Source: Pedobacter rhodius (lineage in GTDB: Bacteria > Bacteroidota > Bacteroidia > Sphingobacteriales > Sphingobacteriaceae). From it: DNA of 64,000 bases. The first letter of the stretch is position 1, and each line of letters opens with the position of its first letter. The notes beneath the pieces are model-generated. The model was not told where the DNA came from, made no database searches, and saw only the letters and a program-made list of their open reading frames with translations. The position numbers and the translations under genes are program-made. Shown here piece after piece: positions 55,371-63,568 of this stretch. Where the stretch lies: contig NZ_JAPWGL010000004.1 of the NCBI RefSeq assembly GCF_027213645.1, forward strand, positions 62,001-126,000, given 5' to 3'.

Positions 55371-56204
55371 ATGAAAACAAAATATTTTTTATTGATGGTA
55401 TCTGTTGTAACCTTGGGGTTATCATCTTGCCAAAAAGAATTTGATCCATCTACTTATGCTCCGGCGTTAAATATTGGCGGATTTACTAGCTCGAAGCAAA
55501 TCGCAGCTACAAACTTAGCGGCTTATTGGGCTTTTGACGGTAGTTTAATTGATAGTGTATCAAATGGTGCTGGAGTTAATACAGGCACAACTTTTGCCAC
55601 AGGTATTAAAGGTAAGTCGTTACAAGGTGCAACAGATAGTTATTTTTTATGTGCGCCTTCTGCGAAGGTTTTAAGTTTAAAAAGTTTCACCATTACAGAA
55701 TGGGTTAATACACCTCCACCATCAAATGGAATTATTGGTCTTTTCAGTCTTTCTAATAAATCTCAGTTTTGGGGAAATTTAGAAATTTTCGTAGAAAATG
55801 GTAGTACCAATGATAATGCTACCTTAAAAATTGTATTTATTAATAATGGAACAGGTGATAAAACCTATACCGCTAGCAACGTTGTAAATTTCTTCGGTAA
55901 ATGGAATGCGCTTTCCGTTTCTTATGATGAAACAACTTCAACAGTAAAAGTATACGTTAATGGCTCAAGAGTAAGTTCGGGTAAACTTGACGGAATAACG
56001 GGTCCTTTAAATTTTGTTAATTCTGGAAACCTGGTTTTCGGTACAACTCAATTTATGACAACACCGAGTCAAACAACAAGCCATTCAAAAGAGCCTTGGG
56101 CTAGTTTTTTAACTGGTCGATTGGATGAAGTTAAAATTTTCAACAAGGCATTATCTGATGAAGAAGTTGGATACTTGGCTAAATTAGAAGGAAGAGGAAA
56201 GTAA
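55371..56204 (+). CDS. LamG/concanavalin-like surface glycan-binding lipoprotein
   Basis: A 277-residue lipoprotein (C20, LSSCQKEFD). The mature part is mostly a laminin-G-like domain (about 45-275; YWAFDGSLIDSVSNG, DEVKIFNKALSDEEV). It occupies the SusE/F place and probably binds glycan at the surface. No catalytic residue is evident. It is followed by a terminator before the enzyme genes. Confidence 0.85.
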   Translation: MKTKYFLLMVSVVTLGLSSCQKEFDPSTYAPALNIGGFTSSKQIAATNLAAYWAFDGSLIDSVSNGAGVNTGTTFATGIKGKSLQGATDSYFLCAPSAKVLSLKSFTITEWVNTPPPSNGIIGLFSLSNKSQFWGNLEIFVENGSTNDNATLKIVFINNGTGDKTYTASNVVNFFGKWNALSVSYDETTSTVKVYVNGSRVSSGKLDGITGPLNFVNSGNLVFGTTQFMTTPSQTTSHSKEPWASFLTGRLDEVKIFNKALSDEEVGYLAKLEGRGK

Positions 56205-56243
56205 ACTACCTGATTTCCTAATAATAAAAGGCAATTAAACGAT

Positions 56244-56275
56244 AAAGGGTTGTCAAATCTGACAACCCTTTTTAA
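56244..56275 (+). terminator. Intrinsic terminator inside the PUL
   Basis: A 12-base stem (AAAGGGTTGTCA / TGACAACCCTTT) with an AATC loop, followed by TT AATT. It lies between the binding-protein genes and the enzymes, so it could lower enzyme transcription. Confidence 0.8.
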
Positions 56276-56284
56276 TTATATGTA

Positions 56285-57952
56285 ATGTCAAAAATATCTC
56301 CCTACTTTTTAATTCTTTTACTTTTTGTTTTTGCATGCAAAAAGGGTGATACACCAACTCCGGTCGACCCGCCTGTTACGCCTACATCTTTTTCATTTTC
56401 CGATTTAAAAGTAAACGGCACCTACACGGGTTTTACCTATTACGGATTAAACAACGTACCTGTTGTTAAAATCACCTTTTCATCTCCTATAAATTTATCT
56501 TCCGTTGCCGGAAATATTACCCTTACTGATGCAGCAGGAACAATAACTGCATTTACTTCAACTTTAGAGAACAACGATAATACGCTTGTAATTACGCCGT
56601 CGGCGGCTTTACAAGCGATTACAAAATATACATTAACCGCCAATACCGGATTGTTGTCAAAAACCGGCAGTAAACTCCAAAGCGGTATTACCGTTAACTT
56701 AATTACAGCGGTAGATGACACCGATAAATTTGCGAGAATAAGCGATGATGAATTGCTGACACTGGTTCAAAAACAAACGTTTAAATACTTCTGGGATTTT
56801 GGACACCCGACAAGTGGCTTGGCCCGTGAAAGGAACACATCTGGCAATACGGTTACTTCAGGTGGTTCCGGGTTTGGAATCATGGCACTTGTTACAGGCA
56901 TCAGCCGTAATTTTATCACCAGGGCTGAGGGCTTAAGCAGGATGCAGAAGATAGTCGCTTTCCTGAAAACAGCAGAACGTTTTCATGGCGCTTATCCGCA
57001 TTGGCTGGATGGAAATACAGGTAAAGTTATTCCTTTCAGCACAAAAGATAATGGCGGCGATTTGGTCGAAACCTCTTACCTGATGGCCGGGTTAATCACA
57101 GCCCGTCAATACTTTAACGGAACCGATGCCAACGAAACCGCATTAAGAACTGACATTAATGCCATTTACAATGGCGTGGAATGGAGTTGGTACCGCAAGG
57201 ATAACAGCAGTACACTTTACTGGCATTGGAGTCCAAATTATAACTGGGATATGAATCTACCGGTAAAAGGCTGGAATGAGTGTCTGGTCACTTATGTTAT
57301 GGCTGCCGCATCTCCTGCTTATTCCATTCCAAAAACGGTTTACGATGCTGGCTGGGCTCAAAATGGTGCCATGAAAAATGGAAATACCTATTATGGTGTA
57401 CAGCTGCCTTTAGGTCCGGCAAATGGTGGTCCCTTATTTTTTGCCCATTATTCATTTATGGGTATTAATCCGAAGGGTTTAACGGATGCCTATGCAAATT
57501 ATGAAACGCAAACCAAGGCACACACGCAGATTAATTATAATTATTGCGTTGCAAATCCGATGGGCTTTTATGGTTATGGCACAAACTGCTGGGGATTAAC
57601 CGCCAGCGATATTAATGGTGGTTATACGGCAAGCGCTCCTGGCAATGATGTAGGTGTTATTGCACCAACGGCAGCATTATCATCTTTTCCGTACACGCCA
57701 ACCGAATCCATGCAGGCACTAAAATATTTCTATTATAAACTTGGTAATAAAACCTGGGGCGATTATGGCTTTTATGATGCTTTTTCTTTACAGAATCAGT
57801 GGTTTGCCTCCTCAACACTTGCTATCGACCAGGGACCAATAATTGTGATGATTGAAAATTACCGCTCAAATTTAATCTGGAACTTATTTATGAGTGCACC
57901 CGAAGTAAAAGCGGGTATGCGCAACCTGGGTTTTAGCAGTCCGAATCTTTAA
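56285..57952 (+). CDS. PF10091 glycoside hydrolase (GH144-like), surface lipoprotein
   Basis: A 555-residue lipoprotein (C18, FACKKGD; the lysine/acidic run after the cysteine resembles a surface export signal). Residues about 35-140 are an Ig-like domain (FSFSDLKVNGTYTG...), and about 150-550 are the PF10091 catalytic domain, seen in QTFKYFWDFGHPTSGLARER (about 163-182) and GFYDAFSLQ near the end. PF10091 is commonly called glucoamylase, but GH144 beta-1,2-glucanases belong to it. The best prediction is an endo-acting beta-1,2-glucanase at the cell surface. Confidence 0.8.
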   Translation: MSKISPYFLILLLFVFACKKGDTPTPVDPPVTPTSFSFSDLKVNGTYTGFTYYGLNNVPVVKITFSSPINLSSVAGNITLTDAAGTITAFTSTLENNDNTLVITPSAALQAITKYTLTANTGLLSKTGSKLQSGITVNLITAVDDTDKFARISDDELLTLVQKQTFKYFWDFGHPTSGLARERNTSGNTVTSGGSGFGIMALVTGISRNFITRAEGLSRMQKIVAFLKTAERFHGAYPHWLDGNTGKVIPFSTKDNGGDLVETSYLMAGLITARQYFNGTDANETALRTDINAIYNGVEWSWYRKDNSSTLYWHWSPNYNWDMNLPVKGWNECLVTYVMAAASPAYSIPKTVYDAGWAQNGAMKNGNTYYGVQLPLGPANGGPLFFAHYSFMGINPKGLTDAYANYETQTKAHTQINYNYCVANPMGFYGYGTNCWGLTASDINGGYTASAPGNDVGVIAPTAALSSFPYTPTESMQALKYFYYKLGNKTWGDYGFYDAFSLQNQWFASSTLAIDQGPIIVMIENYRSNLIWNLFMSAPEVKAGMRNLGFSSPNL

Positions 57953-57967
57953 CCTTCTTTCTGTAAA

Positions 57968-59335
57968 ATGAAATTTACATTCCGAATTCTTCTCGTTATT
58001 TTAATTACTTCAGGTATCCAATGTACAACTGAAGCACAAACCTTTGAAACGATAAAAGCTGCTCCTCCGATTAAAAAAGGCTTATCAGATGATGCCCTAC
58101 TTGATGTAGTTCAGAAACAAACTTTCCAATATTTCTGGGATGGCGCTGAACCAAATTCAGGTGCAGGAAGAGAACGTTACCATGCCGATAATATTTACCC
58201 GGAAAATGATAAAAGCACGGTAGCAACCGGTGCAACAGGCTTTGGCCTTATGGCAATTTTAAGCGGGATCGACAGAGGTTACGTATCAAAAAAAGAAGGC
58301 TTTGACAGGCTAAACAAAATTTTAACCTTTTTAGAAAAAGCCGATCGTTTTCACGGTGCATGGCCGCACTGGATTCATGGTGAAACCGGAAAAGTTCGCC
58401 CGTTTGGCAAAAAAGATAATGGTGGCGATTTGGTTGAAACTTCTTTCGTGGCACAAGCTCTAATCTGTATAAAAGAATATTATAAAAACGGAACAGCAGA
58501 AGAAAAAACACTCGCTAAAAAAGCAGATGAGCTTTTTAAAGGAATTGATTTTAGCTGGTACAGAAACGGTAGCCAAAATGTACTTTATTGGCATTGGTCG
58601 CCGGAATATGCATGGCAAATGAACTTTCCTGTAAAAGGTTATAACGAATGTTTAATTATGTACGTTATGGGAGCCGCCTCTCCTACCCATACCATTCCCG
58701 CGGAAGTTTACCATGAAGGCTGGGGCAGAAATGGTGGCATCAAAGCAAATTTTAAAGTTTATGGCCATCCATTTACGATGGATTATCAGGGACAAAAAAA
58801 TTCAGTGGGACCCTTATTCTGGGCACATTATTCCTATTTAGGTTTAAATCCGAAAGGCTTAAAAGACAGATATGCCGATTATTGGGCAAATAATGTAAAC
58901 CATACGCTGGCCATTCATGATTATTGTATTGCAAATCCAAAAGGTTTTAAAGGATACGGAACAAATAGCTGGGGTTTAACTGCGAGTTATTCCGTAACAG
59001 GTTATGCCGCACATAACCCACAGGAAGATTTTGGCGTGATTTCGCCTACCGCGGCAATTTCCTCTATTCCTTATACACCTAAAGAATCCATTAAAGTTAT
59101 CAGGCATCTCTATGAAGATTTGGGGGATAAAGTTTGGGGGAAATATGGCTTTTACGACGCTTATTCTGAAACAGACAACTGGTATCCGAAAAGATATTTA
59201 GGTATTGATCAGGGACCAATGGTTGTCATGATAGAAAATTACAGATCGGGTTTGCTTTGGAAATTATTTATGCAGAATCAGGATGTAAAAAATGGTTTAA
59301 CAAAGCTAGGATTTGAAAGCCCTGATTTAAAATAA
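57968..59335 (+). CDS. PF10091 glycoside hydrolase (GH144-like), second copy
   Basis: A 455-residue paralogue of the preceding enzyme, beginning 15 bases after it. A signal peptide with C19 (SGIQC TTEAQ) or cleavage after EAQ; the whole mature protein is the PF10091 domain (QTFQYFWDGAEPNSGAGRER, about 51-70; DFGVISPTAAISSIPYTP). No Ig domain. In GH144 families some members release sophorose from chain ends; this copy could be the periplasmic one. Both copies keep the same conserved motifs, so neither is decayed. Confidence 0.8.
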   Translation: MKFTFRILLVILITSGIQCTTEAQTFETIKAAPPIKKGLSDDALLDVVQKQTFQYFWDGAEPNSGAGRERYHADNIYPENDKSTVATGATGFGLMAILSGIDRGYVSKKEGFDRLNKILTFLEKADRFHGAWPHWIHGETGKVRPFGKKDNGGDLVETSFVAQALICIKEYYKNGTAEEKTLAKKADELFKGIDFSWYRNGSQNVLYWHWSPEYAWQMNFPVKGYNECLIMYVMGAASPTHTIPAEVYHEGWGRNGGIKANFKVYGHPFTMDYQGQKNSVGPLFWAHYSYLGLNPKGLKDRYADYWANNVNHTLAIHDYCIANPKGFKGYGTNSWGLTASYSVTGYAAHNPQEDFGVISPTAAISSIPYTPKESIKVIRHLYEDLGDKVWGKYGFYDAYSETDNWYPKRYLGIDQGPMVVMIENYRSGLLWKLFMQNQDVKNGLTKLGFESPDLK

Positions 59336-59339
59336 AAAG

Positions 59340-59408
59340 GCCACAGATTCGCAGATTAAAAAATAAAATTAGAAGAGGATAATAGAATATAATCTGTTAA
59401 TCTGTGGC
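59340..59408. repeat. GCCACAGATT inverted repeat
   Basis: GCCACAGATTCGCAGATT (59340-59357) and AATCTGTTAATCTGTGGC (59391-59408) form an imperfect inverted pair (16 of 18). The first half is the reverse complement of 36187-36203. Confidence 0.65.
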
Positions 59409-59437
59409 AAAAAAGCAATGAATTTGAAGCGAACAAT

Positions 59438-61183
59438 ATGAAAAAAACCATACTTACACTTTTCTGTTTAATATCTTTTTTTGCTGCTTTCGCTCAAAAA
59501 CAAAAAACCTACTGTAACCCGATTAACATCGACTACGGTTATACACCATTCGAATCCTTTACTGAATGGGGCAGACATCGTGCAACGGCAGACCCGGTTA
59601 TCGTTAATTATAAAGGCGATTTTTATTTGTTCAGCACCAATCAGTGGGGTTACTGGCACAGCCCCGATATGTTAAACTGGAAATTTGAGGAGCGTAAATT
59701 TCTCCGTCCCTGGAATAAGACTAAAGATGAACTTTGCGCACCTGCAGTAGGTATTTTAGGTGATACGATGGTTGTTTTCGGAAGCACTTATACCAAAAAC
59801 TTTACTTTGTGGATGAGTACAAATCCGAAAGCCAACGAATGGAAACCTCTTGTGGATTCGTTGGAAATCGGCGGTTGGGATCCTGCATTTTTCACGGATG
59901 ATGATGGCCGTTTTTACATGTATAACGGCAGCAGCAACAATTATCCGGTTTACGGCGTAGAGCTGGACAGAAAAACTTTTAAACCCATCGGAACCCGGAT
60001 GCCCATGTATATTTTAGAATCATGGCGTTACGGCTGGCAGCGTTTCGGCGAAAACATGGATAATACCTTTCTCGATCCTTTTATAGAAGGCGCCTGGATG
60101 ACAAAACATAATGGCAAATACTATTTTCAATATGGTGCGCCGGGAACAGAATTCAGCGGTTATGCGGATGGTGTTGTTGTTGGCAGTAAACCACTTTTTT
60201 ATGATAGTCCGTTTACACCGCAGTCTGATCCTTTAAGTTTCAAAGCCGGCGGTTTTTCGCGTGGCGCAGGTCATGGTGCAACGTTTCAGGATAACAGTAA
60301 GAATTACTGGCACGTTTCTACAAGCATTATTTGCGTAAAAAATACCTGGGAGCGAAGAATTGGTATCTGGCCTACTGGCTTTGATAATGATGATGTAATG
60401 TGGACCAATACAGCGTTTGGCGATTATCCGCTTTACTTACCCTCCGAAAGAAAAGAAGGCGGACCAGCCGGACCGGGATGGATGTTGATTAATTACAAAA
60501 AGCCGGTAACTGTTTCTTCTACTTTAGGCGCATTCAATGCAAATAATGCAGTTGATGAAAGCATAAAAACGTATTGGAGCGCAAAGACTTCCAATAACGG
60601 CGAATGGATTCAAACCGATCTGGGCAGTTTAGCTACCGTTAATGCCATCCAGATTAATTATGCCGATCAGGATGCAGAATTTATTGGCAAACAGATTGGA
60701 ATCTACCACCAGTATAAAATTTTATCATCCATCGATGGAAAGAAATGGACAACACTGGTCGATAAAAGCCAAAACAAAACGGATGTTCCTCATGATTACA
60801 TCGAATTGGAAAAACCTGTAAAAACAAGGTTTATAAAAATGGTTAACATTCACATGCCTACCGGAAAATTTGCAATAAGCGGCCTGCGCGTTTTTGGTAA
60901 TGGCAACGGTACTAAACCTGGAGAAGTAAAAAACTTAATTGTTTTAAGAACTGAAAAAGATAAGCGTAGTGCGTACATCAAATGGCAACCCGTTGATAAT
61001 GCATTTGCATACAATTTATACTATGGCACTGCACCCGATAAACTTTACAACTGCATTATGATTCACGATCTTAACGAATATTGGTTCAAGGCGATGGATT
61101 TAAAGAAAAAATATTACTTCAGCATTGAAGCGATTAATGAAAACGGCGTATCTAAAAAAACAGCAATAAAAGAAGTTGATTAA
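59438..61183 (+). CDS. GH43-like glycosidase with discoidin and FN3-type domains
   Basis: A 581-residue exported protein (signal peptide ends AFAQ, residue 20). The five-bladed GH43 propeller is at about 22-345 with candidate triad D52 (TADPVI), D148 (GWDPAF) and E217 (FIEGAW). An F5/8 type C (discoidin) domain follows (about 350-495; AVDESIKTYWSAK), then an FN3-like tail (about 500-575). GH43 enzymes usually cleave arabinose, xylose or galactose links, so its place in a beta-1,2-glucan locus suggests side-chain removal or a different substrate. Confidence 0.82.
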   Translation: MKKTILTLFCLISFFAAFAQKQKTYCNPINIDYGYTPFESFTEWGRHRATADPVIVNYKGDFYLFSTNQWGYWHSPDMLNWKFEERKFLRPWNKTKDELCAPAVGILGDTMVVFGSTYTKNFTLWMSTNPKANEWKPLVDSLEIGGWDPAFFTDDDGRFYMYNGSSNNYPVYGVELDRKTFKPIGTRMPMYILESWRYGWQRFGENMDNTFLDPFIEGAWMTKHNGKYYFQYGAPGTEFSGYADGVVVGSKPLFYDSPFTPQSDPLSFKAGGFSRGAGHGATFQDNSKNYWHVSTSIICVKNTWERRIGIWPTGFDNDDVMWTNTAFGDYPLYLPSERKEGGPAGPGWMLINYKKPVTVSSTLGAFNANNAVDESIKTYWSAKTSNNGEWIQTDLGSLATVNAIQINYADQDAEFIGKQIGIYHQYKILSSIDGKKWTTLVDKSQNKTDVPHDYIELEKPVKTRFIKMVNIHMPTGKFAISGLRVFGNGNGTKPGEVKNLIVLRTEKDKRSAYIKWQPVDNAFAYNLYYGTAPDKLYNCIMIHDLNEYWFKAMDLKKKYYFSIEAINENGVSKKTAIKEVD

Positions 61184-61204
61184 AAAAGAATAACACACAA
61201 TATA

Positions 61205-63502
61205 ATGAGAAAAGCGAACATACTATTTAGTTTAATACTTGCTTTAGCGCTAAACCTATCCGCGCAGACAAAAAAGCCGGTTTCCGCTGAAGAAGCAAAA
61301 ATGAATACCTTTATCAGCAACCTGATGGCGAAAATGACCGTTGATGAAAAAATTGGTCAGCTGAATTTACCTAGTTCGGGCGATATTACCACCGGACAGG
61401 CGAATAGCAGCGATATTGGTAAAAAAATCAGAGCCGGGCAAGTTGGCGGACTCTTTAATATAAAAGGTGTTGAAAAAATTGCAGCTGTTCAAAAAGTCGC
61501 TGTGGAAGAAAGCAGGTTAAAAATTCCTTTGCTTTTTGGTATGGATGTTATTCATGGTTACAATACCGTTTTCCCCATTCCATTAGGCATGAGTGCAACC
61601 TGGGATATGTATGCTGTGGAGAAGTCGGCAAGAATTGCAGCAATTGAAGCGAGTGCAAGCGGAATCAACTGGACCTTTTCACCAATGGTTGATATCTCAC
61701 GCGATCCAAGATGGGGAAGAATTTCAGAAGGAAGTGGTGAAGATGCTTTCTTAGGTTCTGCAATTGCAAAAGCAATGGTAAAAGGTTACCAGGGTGATTT
61801 AAAAGCAAACAATCAGATTTTAGCCTGTGTAAAACACTATGCATTATACGGTGCCGCTGAAGCTGGTCGCGATTATAACACCACAGATATGAGCAAAGTG
61901 CGCATGTATAACGAGTATTTACCGCCTTATAAAGCTGCTGTGGATGCAGGCGCTGCAAGTATTATGGCATCGTTCAATGAAGTTGATGGTATTCCGGCTA
62001 CCGGAAGCAAATGGTTAATGACCGAGGTTTTGCGTAACCAATGGGGTTTTAAAGGCTTTGTTGTAACAGATTACACCGGTATTCCTGAAATGATTGCACA
62101 TGGAATGGGCGACTTACAAACCGTTTCGGCTTTGGCTTTAAATGCTGGTGTAGATATGGATATGGTTGGTGAAGGTTTCCTTGGAACATTGAAAAAATCG
62201 TTAGCAGAGAAAAAAGTAAGCATTGAGCAAATTAACCGCGCCTGTCGTTTAATCCTTCAGGCAAAATACAAACTGGGTTTATTCGAAAACCCTTATAAAT
62301 TTTGTGATGTAAAAAGAGCAGAAAACGAAGTTTTTACGCCTCAAAACCGTGAAGCGGCACGACAAATCGCTGCCGAAAGCTTTGTATTATTAAAAAATCA
62401 GAATAATGCATTGCCCCTAAAAAAATCGGGAACAATAGGTTTAATCGGCCCGTTGGCAGATAATACCGCCAATATGTATGGTACTTGGAGCGTAGCAGCT
62501 TTATTCGATAAATCGGTAACCGTTTTACAAGGTATGAAAAATGCTTTGGGCGAAAATGCTAAGATTTTAACTGCCCGTGGCGCTAACTTCCTCGCCGATT
62601 CAGTTATGGAACACCGCTATGTTAACATTCACAATAATACTTATACACGTGATTCGAGAACTGAAGAAGAACTAATAAAAGAGGCTGTTAATGTAGCTAA
62701 AAAATCGGATGTTGTCGTTGCTGTGTTAGGTGAAGGTTCGGAATTTACGGGTGAGAGCAGCAGCGTAACTGATATTCAGATTCCTGAAACCCAGAAAAAC
62801 TTGTTAAAAGCTTTAGCTAAAACAGGTAAACCTGTTGTATTGGTTCTGTTTACCGGTCGTCCATTAGCCTTAAATTGGGAAAATGAAAATATCCCAGCAA
62901 TATTAAACGTTTGGTTTCCCGGAAGTGAGGCTGGGAATGCCATTGCTGATGTACTTTTTGGTGATGTAAATCCTTCAGGTAAATTAAGTGCCACTTTCCC
63001 GCAAAACGTTGGTCAGGTTCCGATTTTTTATGCGCACAAAAATACCGGCCGCCCGCTTGACGAAGGAAAATGGTTTGAAAAATTCCGTTCCAACTATTTA
63101 GATGTAAGTAACGAACCGCTTTATCCATTCGGTTACGGATTGAGCTATACCACTTTCAGTTATGGCGATATAAAATTAAGTTCAAATACCTTAACAAAAG
63201 GTAAAAGCATTACGGCAACAATCGCTGTTACAAATAACGGCGCTGTTGGCGGTAAAGAAGTTGTACAACTTTACACCAGGGACTTGGTTGGGAGTATCAC
63301 CCGCCCTGTGAAAGAGCTAAAGGGCTTTCAAAAAATATACCTGAAAGCCGGGGAAACAAAAAATGTTACTTTTTCAATTTCAGAACAGGATTTAAAGTTC
63401 TATAATTCAGAATTAAAATTTATTGCCGAACCCGGCGATTTTAAAGTCTTTATTGGCTCAAATTCCAGAGATGTTAAAGAAGCCGCCTTCAGCCTGAAAT
63501 AA
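61205..63502 (+). CDS. bglX: GH3 family beta-glucosidase (BglX-like)
   Basis: A 765-residue exported beta-glucosidase (signal peptide ends LSAQ, residue 21). The GH3 N-terminal barrel (about 35-360) carries nucleophile D289 in VVTDYTG; the GH3 C-terminal domain (about 395-625) includes AVLGEGSEFTGESSS with a candidate acid/base glutamate, and a fibronectin-III-like domain ends the protein. It would release glucose from oligosaccharides in the periplasm. It begins 22 bases after the GH43-like gene and ends the PUL before a terminator. Confidence 0.93.
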   Translation: MRKANILFSLILALALNLSAQTKKPVSAEEAKMNTFISNLMAKMTVDEKIGQLNLPSSGDITTGQANSSDIGKKIRAGQVGGLFNIKGVEKIAAVQKVAVEESRLKIPLLFGMDVIHGYNTVFPIPLGMSATWDMYAVEKSARIAAIEASASGINWTFSPMVDISRDPRWGRISEGSGEDAFLGSAIAKAMVKGYQGDLKANNQILACVKHYALYGAAEAGRDYNTTDMSKVRMYNEYLPPYKAAVDAGAASIMASFNEVDGIPATGSKWLMTEVLRNQWGFKGFVVTDYTGIPEMIAHGMGDLQTVSALALNAGVDMDMVGEGFLGTLKKSLAEKKVSIEQINRACRLILQAKYKLGLFENPYKFCDVKRAENEVFTPQNREAARQIAAESFVLLKNQNNALPLKKSGTIGLIGPLADNTANMYGTWSVAALFDKSVTVLQGMKNALGENAKILTARGANFLADSVMEHRYVNIHNNTYTRDSRTEEELIKEAVNVAKKSDVVVAVLGEGSEFTGESSSVTDIQIPETQKNLLKALAKTGKPVVLVLFTGRPLALNWENENIPAILNVWFPGSEAGNAIADVLFGDVNPSGKLSATFPQNVGQVPIFYAHKNTGRPLDEGKWFEKFRSNYLDVSNEPLYPFGYGLSYTTFSYGDIKLSSNTLTKGKSITATIAVTNNGAVGGKEVVQLYTRDLVGSITRPVKELKGFQKIYLKAGETKNVTFSISEQDLKFYNSELKFIAEPGDFKVFIGSNSRDVKEAAFSLK

Positions 63503-63523
63503 ATTTAATACTATTTTGGTTAG

Positions 63524-63560
63524 ACCCCGGACTATTGTATAATGGCCGGGGTTTTTTATT
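63524..63560 (+). terminator. Intrinsic terminator at the PUL end
   Basis: Stem ACCCCGG (63524-63530) / CCGGGGT (63546-63552) with a 15-base loop, then TTTTT. The T tract overlaps the -7 box of the next gene. Confidence 0.85.
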
Positions 63561-63564
63561 TTTG
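63557..63564 (+). promoter_or_regulatory. -7 element TATTTTTG of the terminal esterase gene
   Basis: TATTTTTG inside the terminator T tract, then TAAG and the ATG at 63569: four bases between box and start. Confidence 0.5.
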
Positions 63565-63568
63565 TAAG

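Noticed and set aside
56285..59335. Starch glucoamylase
   Set aside because: PF10091 members are named so in databases, but the locus lacks other starch enzymes, and known biochemistry of GH144 points to beta-1,2-glucan; the name is not adopted.
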